From GCA-002733465 sp965230525 (lineage in GTDB: Bacteria > Pseudomonadota > Gammaproteobacteria > Enterobacterales > Kangiellaceae): 64,000 nt of DNA. Each line of letters starts with the position of its first letter. Position 1 is the stretch's first letter. Location of the stretch: contig OZ246008.1 in NCBI GenBank assembly GCA_965230525.1, positions 4,588,001 through 4,652,000 on the forward strand. Reading direction: 5' to 3'. Shown piece by piece: positions 8,912 to 17,789 of the stretch. The translations under genes and the position numbers were made by a program. The notes under the pieces are model-generated. The model saw only the letters and a program-made list of their open reading frames with translations, made no database searches and was not told where the DNA came from.

Positions 8912-11683
8912 ATGCAGCTATTTTTGCGGTTATTTTTAAAGTCAGCGACACAAGCATCTTCTGGTCGCTTGTTTAACTTAATGAGAACTATCGGTGCTGT
9001 TTTTTTGTTGAGCAGTTGCTCGCAAGATACACCACCCACAGATCAACAATCGAGCGAAGCCAATGGCAAGGCTGAGGTAGAACAGATAGCTGCAAATTCC
9101 ACACCCGAAAGCAAAAGTGATGTTCCGGAAGGCGCACTGCCTGATTTAGCTTATCCAACTTATTACAGCTTGGATCTAATTCTCGATCCTAATCAAGATA
9201 CCTTTACCGGACACGCGAAACTTGAAGTGCAACTAACAAAACCGACTAATGGGATTTGGTTACATGGATTAGAACTAAGTGTCACTTCGGTTATTTCAGC
9301 GACCGAAGACGGCCAAGTTTTTCCAGCGGAGTACACACAACGATCTGATTCAGGCGTTGCTTGGGTTGATTTGGGTAAACAATTTCCTAAAGGAAAGTTG
9401 ACCTTAATTTTTGATTATCAAGCTAAGTTCGACAAAAATTTATCCGGTTTATTTAAGGTTGAAGAGCAAGGTAACGCCTATGCCTTAGCTAAGTCCGAAT
9501 CAATTCAGGCTCGAAAATTTTTACCCGGTTTCGACCAACCAGGATTTAAATCCCCTTATCGAATCTCAATGACAATTCCGAAAGGAATGACCGCCATCGC
9601 TAATACGCGTGAAACGTCTATCGACCCGGTGGACGAGCACATGGTTAAGTATCAATTCGCCGAAACTCGGTCAATGCCAACCTATCTATTGTCCATTGCG
9701 GTAGGTCCATTTGATGTGATTGAGTACCCTGCTATTCCAGCCAATGAAATAAGAGATTTTGAAGTACCACTTCGCGCCGTTGCGCGTAAAGGGCGAGCAA
9801 AAGACATGAGTTTTGTGATGGGAATTACCGCAAAATATCTTGAACTTTTTGAAAAAGCATTAGCACAACCTTACCCGTTTAAAAAATTAGATATTGTCGG
9901 CGCCCCACAATGGCCAAGTGGCGCCACTGAGCTATCTGCGGCAATCACCTATCGAGAACAACTCGTATTGTTAGGTGACTCACCAGCACCCGGTGCAAAG
10001 TTACGTATTATGAACACACATGCGCATGAAATAGCACATATGTGGTTTGGTAATTTAGTAACCCCACCTTGGTGGGACGATTTATGGCTAAAAGAAGGAT
10101 TTGCGACTTGGGCGACGCCAGTTATTCTTGATCAATTTGAACCGCATGCTGGGCACAATTTGAACGCGCTGCGTTCAAACTTTAACACCATGAACTCAGA
10201 TTCACTAGCAAGCACTCGTGCAATACGACAACCTATCCTAAAAAATGCGAACATTCGCAATGCTTATGACTCGATTACTTACCGTAAGAGCCAAGCGGTT
10301 ATTCACATGATTGATAGCTATTTTGGCGCCGAAAAGTTTCGTAAAGCACTGGGCAGCTATGTTGCCGAGTATGCGGATAGTGTGGCAGATTCCCCGCAGT
10401 TTTATCAAAGCATTGCCAAACAAACTGGGGTACCCGAACTGACCGAAACTTTCAAACAGTTTGTTGAGCAAAAAGGCGTACCGTTTTTCGATATTGGAGT
10501 TAACTGCTCAAATAATCAAGCAACTGAGCTAAGCTTTAACCAGTCTCGTTATAAACCGCTGGGTTCTGAAATAAAGCAAGCAACACAATGGACGGTTCCC
10601 TTATGTGTTGCTTATAAAGTTAATGACAAAATAGAAAAACAATGTGACTTGATCAGTGCCAAAAATAACCGGCTGCTATTAAATACCCAACAATGCCCCA
10701 CTTGGGTAATGCCTAATGCCGATGGCGCGGGTTACTATCGCTGGAAACTTTCCGATAAACAGCTCAATGGGTTAATTGATCATTATGACGAATTGAGTCA
10801 TGGTGAAAAAATTGCCGTGTTGGACAGTGTATTTGCTGGCTTTGAATCAGGCCAAGTCGAACAAGCGCTAATGATCAATGCGATAAAGCTATCAGCAAAA
10901 TCGGATCTCCGACAAATTGTAGAGTTACCACTCAGTAAGATCCAATACTATAAAAAAGTATTATCAAAACAAAAAGCACAACAATTTATTGATGAAATAG
11001 CACCACTTTATTTAGCAAAAATAACTCAGCTACAAAATAAGAAAGCTGAGTTAAAAGACGGTCAACGATTAATGCTCAATAACTTAATTAAGTTTGCCGC
11101 GGTTACCTTAAAAGAACCATCTATCCGCGCCACGTTAAAGTCACTCGCAGAAGACTTTATTAAGGCCAGTCAGAGTGGTGAAAAATCAAAACTCTCCAGC
11201 GATTTGTATACCAGTGCCTTTACTGTTGCCGTTGAAGAAACTGGTGCTATCTTTTTTGAAAAGTTAGTAAATGCTCGAAAAGTAGTTGACGATCCACTAT
11301 TTGATAATGCCAGCGCTTATGCGCTCGGGAAATTGCGAGACCCTGGCTTAGTAGAAACCATACAAGGTTATGCCTTGAGTGACTCGGTGGGCCCTCGTGA
11401 GAGTTTTGCAATGATCACAGCCATGGTATCCAATGAAAAGTTGGGTCAACAACATTGGCAATGGTATGGCGCAAATTTGGAAACAATTCTTGAGAAAATT
11501 CCAGCTCAATGGCGTCGCCGTAGTCCGCGAATCGCGAGTGAGACTTGTCAACAAAATCGTTTGCACGAGCTTGATAGGCTGTTCAAGAAATATGGCGAAC
11601 TAGCGCCTGGCCATCAACTGGCGTTAGCTCAAACAAAGGAATCAATTCAACTTTGTAGTGCGCTAGAGCGTCACTTAAATTAA
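8912..11683 (+). CDS. M1 family zinc metallopeptidase, lipoprotein (aminopeptidase N-like)
   Basis: 923 residues. A hydrophobic N-terminus ends in a lipobox (FLLSSC, Cys about residue 36), so the enzyme should be lipid-anchored in the periplasm or at the surface. The zinc site is complete: HEIAH at 372-376 and the third ligand E395 in KEGFATW. The usual GAMEN exopeptidase motif appears as the divergent GATELSA at about 335, so N-terminal amine recognition may differ from PepN. Residues about 60-240 form the beta-sandwich N-domain; the C-terminal half is helical ERAP1-like. AGAGAG precedes the ATG at 8912. Role: release of N-terminal amino acids from peptides. It stands alone, transcribed rightwards. 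Confidence 0.92.
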   Translation: MQLFLRLFLKSATQASSGRLFNLMRTIGAVFLLSSCSQDTPPTDQQSSEANGKAEVEQIAANSTPESKSDVPEGALPDLAYPTYYSLDLILDPNQDTFTGHAKLEVQLTKPTNGIWLHGLELSVTSVISATEDGQVFPAEYTQRSDSGVAWVDLGKQFPKGKLTLIFDYQAKFDKNLSGLFKVEEQGNAYALAKSESIQARKFLPGFDQPGFKSPYRISMTIPKGMTAIANTRETSIDPVDEHMVKYQFAETRSMPTYLLSIAVGPFDVIEYPAIPANEIRDFEVPLRAVARKGRAKDMSFVMGITAKYLELFEKALAQPYPFKKLDIVGAPQWPSGATELSAAITYREQLVLLGDSPAPGAKLRIMNTHAHEIAHMWFGNLVTPPWWDDLWLKEGFATWATPVILDQFEPHAGHNLNALRSNFNTMNSDSLASTRAIRQPILKNANIRNAYDSITYRKSQAVIHMIDSYFGAEKFRKALGSYVAEYADSVADSPQFYQSIAKQTGVPELTETFKQFVEQKGVPFFDIGVNCSNNQATELSFNQSRYKPLGSEIKQATQWTVPLCVAYKVNDKIEKQCDLISAKNNRLLLNTQQCPTWVMPNADGAGYYRWKLSDKQLNGLIDHYDELSHGEKIAVLDSVFAGFESGQVEQALMINAIKLSAKSDLRQIVELPLSKIQYYKKVLSKQKAQQFIDEIAPLYLAKITQLQNKKAELKDGQRLMLNNLIKFAAVTLKEPSIRATLKSLAEDFIKASQSGEKSKLSSDLYTSAFTVAVEETGAIFFEKLVNARKVVDDPLFDNASAYALGKLRDPGLVETIQGYALSDSVGPRESFAMITAMVSNEKLGQQHWQWYGANLETILEKIPAQWRRRSPRIASETCQQNRLHELDRLFKKYGELAPGHQLALAQTKESIQLCSALERHLN

Positions 11684-11741
11684 GCAATAGTTGACACGGT
11701 CTAATGTATAAGGCGAAGTCGAAAGGGTAAAAGCAAAAAAT

Positions 11742-12530
11742 ATGCAAAACATAATTTGTTTCATTCCGTCCATTACCGAAACATTGATCGACTGTGGGGT
11801 CAATGTTGTCGGCAGAACTCGTTTTTGCATTCACCCAAAAGAAATGGTTGAATCGATAAAGGTGGTCGGCGGAACCAAGGATGTCAAATGGGATAAATTG
11901 GCTGAATTGGAACCCGATCTTGTTATCTTGGACAAAGAAGAAAACACTTTAGAGATGGCTGAGAATTGCCCGTATCCCTACTTTGCATTGCACATCACCG
12001 ATATTGCCAGTATCTCCAAAGAGTTTTCTAGATTAGCAGACACATTGGACAACCCAGCTTTGTTAAAACTTGCAGAACGCTGGCAACAAGTAGCTGAGGC
12101 TTCTAACTTAGATTTTCCAGATTTGGATAATGTGCCAGGAGCCATTCGTTATCTATCCCACAGAGATTTACCCAATAGTCGCGCGGTGGTCACTCAAGTC
12201 GACTATTTAATATGGAAAGATCCGTGGATGGCAATTGGTCCAGGGACATTTATTTGGTCGGTTTTATGCAAACTTGGGTTTGCGCCCATGCTGATAGAGC
12301 GCGAGCAGAAATACCCCAACATCAATGATGAAAAACTTCCCTCAGAGGACTGCTTTTATTTGCTATCCAGCGAACCGTTTCCGTTTGAGAAGCATTGTCA
12401 AACTCTCTCGCAGATGGGCTTTCAAGGTGCCGTAATCGATGGCGAGCTTTATTCTTGGTACGGTACCCGTAGTTTAGTATTTTTAGAATCACAGCTTTCA
12501 CTTAACTCGCCTAGTAAGCACTCATATTAG
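11742..12530 (+). CDS. Cytosolic BtuF-like (helical-backbone metal receptor) protein
   Basis: 262 residues. Starts directly with the first strand of the fold (QNIICFIPSITETL), like periplasmic cobalamin/iron-siderophore binding proteins of the BtuF/TroA class, but has no signal peptide or lipobox. Conserved pieces are the N-lobe VVGRTRFCIHP, the phrase LAELEPDLVILDKEEN and the C-lobe start PGTFIWSVLCKLGF. Without export it cannot feed an ABC importer in the usual way, so a cytosolic role in corrinoid or metal handling is more likely (inference). It begins 58 bases after the M1 peptidase gene with no clear terminator between, so co-transcription is possible. Confidence 0.75.
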   Translation: MQNIICFIPSITETLIDCGVNVVGRTRFCIHPKEMVESIKVVGGTKDVKWDKLAELEPDLVILDKEENTLEMAENCPYPYFALHITDIASISKEFSRLADTLDNPALLKLAERWQQVAEASNLDFPDLDNVPGAIRYLSHRDLPNSRAVVTQVDYLIWKDPWMAIGPGTFIWSVLCKLGFAPMLIEREQKYPNINDEKLPSEDCFYLLSSEPFPFEKHCQTLSQMGFQGAVIDGELYSWYGTRSLVFLESQLSLNSPSKHSY

Positions 12531-12751
12531 CTAGCCACAGAGTTTAACGCGTTATAAAAAACCACGATTAAAATCTTGTATTTAGCAAAGCAATCCGGCC
12601 AACTATGGGCTAAACTCAATCCTATGTTTGTGCATTTTTACCGATGATTTAAGCTGTTAAATTTTAATCATCTGGGCTAGGATGCGCTGCTATTTTTTGA
12701 GGTCCGCCTCGCCGTATAAAAAACACAATAACTATTAAGGAACCAACCTAG

Positions 12752-13297
12752 ATGTCTAAGTCTCCATCAACCATCATACTTAATCTAATTTTCGTCTCTG
12801 TTTTGGCTTTGCTGACTGGCTGTGCAAGTTACCAGTATGCACCCACAGTTTATCCTTTAGCCGCTGATCGTATACCTACTTTTGAACTCAACGGAAAACT
12901 CAGCCTTGAAAATGTTCAAAGCTCAACTCAAGAGCAAGAATCAAGTAATTCTGGCGTTTCACATAGCTACAACTACAAACAAATTACTGATGGCTTTATC
13001 GCTCAATTCAACGAAGAGGTGAAGAAGAATGCAAACGTCACTGCTTCATCAGCTCAAAAAACAATCAAAGCGTCAATCAGTCACTTTCTATGCGAAACCC
13101 GCGGATTAAATACTTGGGTCTATCGCTGCGAAATTAAAGGCACTTTAACTACCGCTGATGGCACCACATTAAATATGGACTACAAGCATGGTGCGCCCGT
13201 CACGGCAGGAATCCAAGCTGGCTTTGATAGCATGATTGCAATTGCAGTGGAAAATGCATTGGAAAATCAAAAAGTGTTGGCTTACTTAGCGAAGTAA
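12752..13297 (+). CDS. Putative lipoprotein of unknown function
   Basis: 181 residues with a type II signal peptide ending in the lipobox LLTGC (Cys about residue 24). The mature part has a Ser/Gln-rich linker, then a compact alpha/beta region with two Cys (about 115 and 125) that may form a disulfide. I do not recognise the family. The start has AAGGA upstream at 12738, and a strong intrinsic terminator follows the stop, so it appears to be a single-gene unit. Confidence 0.75.
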   Translation: MSKSPSTIILNLIFVSVLALLTGCASYQYAPTVYPLAADRIPTFELNGKLSLENVQSSTQEQESSNSGVSHSYNYKQITDGFIAQFNEEVKKNANVTASSAQKTIKASISHFLCETRGLNTWVYRCEIKGTLTTADGTTLNMDYKHGAPVTAGIQAGFDSMIAIAVENALENQKVLAYLAK

Positions 13298-13307
13298 TAC
13301 CAATCGA

Positions 13308-13334
13308 CGTAGAGGGAATCTCCCTCTACGTTTT
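13308..13334 (+). terminator. Intrinsic terminator of the lipoprotein gene
   Basis: Perfect 10-bp stem CGTAGAGGGA / TCCCTCTACG (13308-13317 and 13321-13330) with a 3-base loop and TTTT, 11 bases after the stop codon. Confidence 0.9.
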
Positions 13335-13747
13335 CTAGCGCGAGCGACTTCTTTTCACGACTACCAATAAGCACTACCACTACCTTCACCCTCTTATTTC
13401 TCCTCACCTTCTTAATTCTGCAACTTGGAATTCCACCAAAAACATTCTAATGAGCTTAGTACTTATAGCTAAGTTTAATGATTAGCAAGATTGGTTCACA
13501 TTCTGGTTTGCTATTATCTAATTACCTCGCATGTATCCTTACTCGCTTTACCGGTTTAATTTACTTATAGGAACCAACCGCTTCAGTTATTCGTGACTAA
13601 CTCGCTGTTTTTATCTAGTATGGCTTTTGTATAATCAGCCCGTCAGAAATAAGATCGATCGCAGTTCTACACGGATATTCTTGCCAATGAATTCTAAGTG
13701 CTAAAATCGACCCTCTGATGCCAATTAAACATGAACGGAGGCTTACC
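13335..13747. other. Intergenic region upstream of the DUF4412-like gene
   Basis: About 410 bases without a credible gene. A TATAAT at 13630-13635 with a poor T-rich -35 region is a possible promoter for the gene at 13748 (112 bases downstream). Nothing else stands out. Confidence 0.35.
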
Positions 13748-14560
13748 ATGCGAAACCATCGAACCAAGGCGCTAACCGCTTTATTAATTAGCAGTCTTTC
13801 TTTTCACACTTGGGCTGGGACCAAAATTGTAATGCAAAGTGCCGAAACAGGCGACAAGCTCAGTGACTCAACCATGTTGATCCAAGGTGAGATGCTTAGA
13901 ATGACTCATTTTGATAAAAGTGATCAGTCAGACAGCGATGTAATATTTAACCACAAAAATCAAACCTTAATGATAATCTCACCACAAGACAACAGCTATA
14001 CCGAGTTCAAAGCAACCGATTTGGACACCCTAAAAGCGAAAATGGACCAAGTTAAACAGCAAATGGAAGCACAACTGGCAAAAATGCCTGCAGAACAACA
14101 AAAAATGATGCGCGAAATGATGGCCGGAAAAATGGGTATCGGCAAACCTAAAAAGGGGCCAGTGAAAAAATTGGTTAAGACCGGTAAAACTGATTCGACC
14201 GCAGGATACACTTGCAAATACGTTGAGGTTTTGTCAGACGGTGTAAAAAAGCGAGAGCTTTGTGTTACTGAATGGTCAAAGTTTGAGAATAGTCAAGAAG
14301 TCAAATCAGCGATGCTAGGTATGATGCAATTTTTTAAGAAGCTCACTGACTCGATTGGTCAGTTTAGTGGTGACCAAGACACTCCTTTTTCGGAAATAGA
14401 AGAACTAGGTGGTTTTCCTATTATCTACAAGGAATTCGACCAAGGAGAAGTCACTGAACGCGCAAAGTTAAAGTCTATCAATCAAGAGTCATTTGATAGC
14501 CAGCAATTTGCACCACCAAAGGGTTTTAAGAAACAATCCATGAAAGATATTATGCCGTAG
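13748..14560 (+). CDS. Secreted DUF4412-like protein
   Basis: About 270 residues. ATG at 13748 has GGAGG eight bases upstream; the ATG at 13718 would precede that site. Residues 1-23 are a Sec signal peptide ending at TWAG. The mature protein begins with a beta-rich region (TKIVMQSAETGDKLSDSTM...), has a Met/Lys/Gln-rich helical linker in the middle (about 95-145), then a second domain with two Cys (about 156 and 173). This layout fits DUF4412 proteins, periplasmic proteins of unknown role. No partner is evident in the neighbourhood. Confidence 0.65.
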   Translation: MRNHRTKALTALLISSLSFHTWAGTKIVMQSAETGDKLSDSTMLIQGEMLRMTHFDKSDQSDSDVIFNHKNQTLMIISPQDNSYTEFKATDLDTLKAKMDQVKQQMEAQLAKMPAEQQKMMREMMAGKMGIGKPKKGPVKKLVKTGKTDSTAGYTCKYVEVLSDGVKKRELCVTEWSKFENSQEVKSAMLGMMQFFKKLTDSIGQFSGDQDTPFSEIEELGGFPIIYKEFDQGEVTERAKLKSINQESFDSQQFAPPKGFKKQSMKDIMP

Positions 14561-14657
14561 TTGCAACTTACATTTCTCTCACCGAGCGGGTTGTACTAAA
14601 GGTTCAACCTGCTACTAGCCGACATATTCGTTTGCGTAGTATTGTGAGTATTATTAT

Positions 14658-14957
14658 TTATTCTTCGCCCATATCATTAAGCTTAAAGTATTTCATCAGC
14701 AGAGGTATAGCTGTGATAAAGTGAGTGCTTATTGATTGCTTTGATGTTGAATTATTTTTACAACGCTTGGTCGATTTTAAATTAAAGAAAACACCTGCCA
14801 CAAAACAACCAGCCACCCCTTTAGGTGACACAATTGCAACCTTTGCGGCATCAGCCAGCAACTGTTTAGTTTGTTTTATTTGATGACGGTTAGATTCTCT
14901 ACCTAGCGCCACCTCTCGCAGTTGTTGCTTCTCTTTTGCTATTAATTTTTCGAACAT
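14658..14957 (-). CDS. YqjK-like small protein, third gene of a YqjD-E-K-type operon
   Basis: 99 residues; a basic N-terminal helical stretch (KEKQQLREVALGRESNRHQIKQTKQ) followed by a moderately hydrophobic segment (about 46-60). Sequence similarity to E. coli YqjK cannot be judged by eye, but size, charge pattern and position after a YqjD-like and a YqjE-like gene match. ATG at 14957 has GAGGGTG upstream; 20 bases separate it from the preceding gene. Function unknown. Confidence 0.6.
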   Translation of the reverse strand: MFEKLIAKEKQQLREVALGRESNRHQIKQTKQLLADAAKVAIVSPKGVAGCFVAGVFFNLKSTKRCKNNSTSKQSISTHFITAIPLLMKYFKLNDMGEE

Positions 14958-14977
14958 AACACCCTCGACTAAGTTAT

Positions 14978-15448
14978 TTAGTTTAGCGCTGATTGGATAG
15001 TTTGAGAAAATCCTATATGTTTTAAGAAACGCTTAATACTACTCCAAAACCAAAAACTCAGAGCAACATGCCCAGCAAGTATCGCTGTCACAATCATCCA
15101 GCTAGCCACGCCTAAATCATGCATGGCAAAAGCGATACTGGCTACAATCACCAGCCAACCAGTCACAACGAACGCGGTTAATCCAAGCACCAGCATAAAA
15201 ATAATCAATAAGCTTTTTAGTGATAACTGCCATTCTAATGATGCTGTGTTGGCGAGATAGGCAAACTTAGTCTTGTAACCGGTAAGTAGCAGTTTTGATG
15301 CTAACCTAAGCTGCTCAAATGGTTCGGCCGGAGAGTTATTATGCTCTCCAGCCTCCGCATTAACTCGTTCATTTTCAGCGCCTTCACTGACCGAATCTGA
15401 TGTTCGATGTCCTTTAGCTTCAGCACTTCGAGTTTGATGATTGGACAT
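14978..15448 (-). CDS. YqjE-like / phage-holin-family inner membrane protein
   Basis: 156 residues. Residues 1-65 are hydrophilic and acidic/polar. Two long hydrophobic segments follow (about 77-101 and 108-133), with basic residues at the end (IKRFLKH). This matches the YqjE / holin superfamily III-type layout. The ATG at 15448 lies one base after the stop of the YqjD-like gene, so translation is coupled. It probably works with the YqjD-like protein at the inner membrane; in E. coli the YqjD partner binds stationary-phase ribosomes (family knowledge). Confidence 0.7.
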   Translation of the reverse strand: MSNHQTRSAEAKGHRTSDSVSEGAENERVNAEAGEHNNSPAEPFEQLRLASKLLLTGYKTKFAYLANTASLEWQLSLKSLLIIFMLVLGLTAFVVTGWLVIVASIAFAMHDLGVASWMIVTAILAGHVALSFWFWSSIKRFLKHIGFSQTIQSALN

Positions 15449-15449
15449 T

Positions 15450-15770
15450 TTAAGATCTTCTTCTTAGTAATGCAGATACCAACATCCCGGTTGCAAATGC
15501 TATTCCCGCAGTCGCTAACGGATTCTTCTGCGCAAGTATTTTAGCTTTTTCAGCGGATGCTTTTATTTGGGTTTCAAGCTCTGCCCTTTTTTCTGCCAAG
15601 TTTTCAGCAGAATGGCTCGCGCTGTCACGAATTGTTTTTTCAGCAGTTGCTGCTTTGTCGTGAACTTTGTCTACGGTTGAGTGTAACGCTTCCGCCGAAC
15701 GATCAGTCCAGGGCGATTGGCTATGAGAATTAGCATTAGAATTCTGACTATTAGTTTGAGCGTTTGGCAT
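15450..15770 (-). CDS. YqjD/ElaB-type DUF883 membrane-anchored protein
   Basis: 106 residues from the ATG at 15770, with GAGGAG six bases upstream; a longer frame to 15815 lacks such a site. An Asn/Ser/Gln-rich N-terminus is followed by a long amphipathic helix (about 30-80, Ala/Lys/Glu heptads) and a C-terminal Gly/Ala-rich membrane segment ending in RRRS, the DUF883 hallmark. E. coli ElaB/YqjD/YgaM are tail-anchored stress-phase proteins. A sigma-54-type promoter lies 190 bases upstream. First gene of the three-gene operon. Confidence 0.85.
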   Translation of the reverse strand: MPNAQTNSQNSNANSHSQSPWTDRSAEALHSTVDKVHDKAATAEKTIRDSASHSAENLAEKRAELETQIKASAEKAKILAQKNPLATAGIAFATGMLVSALLRRRS

Positions 15771-15958
15771 AATATTCTCCTCTATTGGCCTTAAAAAAAA
15801 ATAATAACGAGCCAAAGGCTATCTTTTTATCTAAATAAACTTTGGCTACTCGCTTTAACACTTACGAAATTTTCTTTGCACCTCTGCAATAAATTTCCTC
15901 AGCCGGCCTGTCAAAATGATAAACCTGACTGAGAGTATCAAAGTGTTAATCTTGATGT

Positions 15959-15974
15959 TGCAACTGCTATGCCA
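15959..15974 (-). promoter_or_regulatory. Candidate sigma-54 promoter of the YqjD-like operon
   Basis: On the minus strand the sequence reads TGGCATAGCAGTTGCA: GG and GC separated by exactly 10 bases, with flanking TGGCA and TTGCA matching the -24/-12 consensus. Transcription would begin near 15949, about 180 bases before the ATG at 15770. Confidence 0.65.
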
Positions 15975-16362
15975 CAATTGTTTATTCGATTTTTAACTAC
16001 AGAATAATGCTACTCTAAAATTCTATACACACCTTATCACGCAAGGGCTACAGAATTTCCGCCCTAAAAAATCAAAAAATAATTTTTAATTACAAAAGAT
16101 TAACTAGGCTATGTAAATTAATGCTAAAGCTTGGTGAATCAGTAAGAATTACCGACTGTTTGAAATTATTTCAATGTATTTTATTGAGCATGCGCTCGGT
16201 AGAGTGATAGTAAAATAATCGGTTTGATTTTTTTAGGTGAGACCGATAGAGTACTGTAGCCGTACCAGCGTTGGCTGGTGTCAATTTTTAAGTCTTTAAA
16301 GAATAGAATTCTATTTAATAGCACGGACATTAGAATCCGCTAAAAACTTGGACAAACTACCT
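15975..16362. other. Divergent intergenic region between YqjD-like operon and AI-2E transporter
   Basis: AT-rich, no gene seen. It contains two CTACAGAAT copies (near 15998 and 16049) and a CTATGTAAATTA (near 16114) upstream of the sigma-54 element; these might be activator sites but are not convincing palindromes. Confidence 0.35.
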
Positions 16363-17535
16363 ATGAGCACGGCTAATAAGAATATTTCTCAAACCGAACC
16401 GCAATCCAAGGAGTCAAGCAAAACTCCCAAGACCGGTTTTAAAGCCAGCTCCTGGCTGCTCGCTTTAGCAATTGTCTACACGCTTTATTTTGGTTCCAGT
16501 TTACTCGTGCCCATTTTAGTAGCCTTGTTAATGGCTCTTCTTTTAAGTCCTGTTGTGGAACTACTTAAAAAATTATACGTCCCACGCTCAATCTCAGCCC
16601 TACTCTTACTTGTAGCAATTGGAACACCGCTAGGTTTTGTTACCGCCGAACTCGCTCAACCCGCTCAAAAATGGGCCTCTCGGTTGCCAGAGTTAAATGC
16701 TTTTATGAATGAAAAGCTTTCTGAGCTTGCGGCAAAAACCAAAGCGATTGAGCCTACAGCCGTTCAACCTCAAAAGGAAGAGAAAGGTTTTTGGAGCAGT
16801 CTGTTCGGAAGTGATGAGCCTGAAGAACCGATTATTCAAAAGCCACCCACTAATGGCGGTGAAATAGTCAGCGATAAAATTGTAGAAAGTGGAATGGACG
16901 CAGCAGTCTCGCTAATGTTAGCAACCCCAGTTGCACTTGCCCAATTGATGACCACATTATTGTTGTTTCTTTTTCTATTAATTTTTGGTCCAAAATTATT
17001 CGAAACATTTTCTAAGGTCATTGCCATCAAAAATGATAGTCGCAAGACTATTCTTTTAGTCGCAAATCTACGACGACACCTTTCTCGTTACATTATTACC
17101 GTAAGCCTTATCAATTTAAGCCTTGGAATAACCACAGCAGCACTTCTTTGGTGGCTTGGTGTAGAAGATGCGTTACTCTGGGGAGCCTTGGCTGCGGTGC
17201 TTAATTTTGCTCCTTATGTTGGCCCGCTTGTGCTAACAGGTATTCTAGCTATCGCAGGCTTGGCGCAATACGGGCCTTCACTCGCCGCCTTGCTACCAGC
17301 TTCGATTTATTTAGTGGTCAACATTATTGAAGCCCAACTGATTACTCCACTGGTATTGGGTCATAATATCCGCCTAAACCCGCTTGTAATTTTAATTTGG
17401 TTAATTATTTTAGGCTGGTTATGGGGTGCCTCGGGTGTTTTATTGGCAGTACCTTTACTGGTTTGCATCAAAATAGTTGTGCAATCTCTCGAAATCGCAC
17501 CGCATTGGATACGGGTTTTGGAAAGTAAAGCTTAG
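16363..17535 (+). CDS. AI-2E family transporter (PerM/YdiK-like)
   Basis: 390 residues from the ATG at 16363 (an in-frame TTG at 16348 is less likely). About eight membrane segments: a pair near 30-75, one near 78-98, then, after a cytosolic/periplasmic insert, segments from about 175 to the end, including the conserved stretch LAAVLNFAPYVGPL and LVILIWLIILGWLWGASGVLLAVPL. The insert (about 120-165, charged and Pro-rich with GFWSSLFGSDEPEEP) is longer than in E. coli YdiK. The family was named for autoinducer-2 export, but most members have other or unknown substrates, including cation/proton exchange. No strong ribosome binding site is visible. Confidence 0.88.
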   Translation: MSTANKNISQTEPQSKESSKTPKTGFKASSWLLALAIVYTLYFGSSLLVPILVALLMALLLSPVVELLKKLYVPRSISALLLLVAIGTPLGFVTAELAQPAQKWASRLPELNAFMNEKLSELAAKTKAIEPTAVQPQKEEKGFWSSLFGSDEPEEPIIQKPPTNGGEIVSDKIVESGMDAAVSLMLATPVALAQLMTTLLLFLFLLIFGPKLFETFSKVIAIKNDSRKTILLVANLRRHLSRYIITVSLINLSLGITTAALLWWLGVEDALLWGALAAVLNFAPYVGPLVLTGILAIAGLAQYGPSLAALLPASIYLVVNIIEAQLITPLVLGHNIRLNPLVILIWLIILGWLWGASGVLLAVPLLVCIKIVVQSLEIAPHWIRVLESKA

Positions 17536-17610
17536 CAAGCGTTGATAGCGACAACCAAAAGCCACGGTATGACAATGTTTTATCCGATCTATCTGCTCTG
17601 CTTAGCACTT

Positions 17611-17697
17611 TGTGGGGCACACTGCCCCGTCACGATGGTTAAATCAAAGAACATTATACCGGCTTTACAGTGTATTGTTGCGTTAGTGTGCCCCGCA
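17611..17697. repeat. Long inverted repeat with an alternative local hairpin
   Basis: Arms 17611-17623 (TGTGGGGCACACT) and 17685-17697 (AGTGTGCCCCGCA) can pair over 13 positions with one G-U, enclosing 61 bases. The left arm can instead fold locally as GGGGCA-CAC-TGCCCC (17614-17628). The element lies between two convergent genes and no ORF is present. Confidence 0.6.
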
Positions 17698-17789
17698 TAG
17701 CGTAGTTGGTACTAGCTTTTGGCTCAATACCGACCTACGCTTAACCCGTCTTACGTATTAAGATATACCCGCCTAACATGCTGTTAGCG

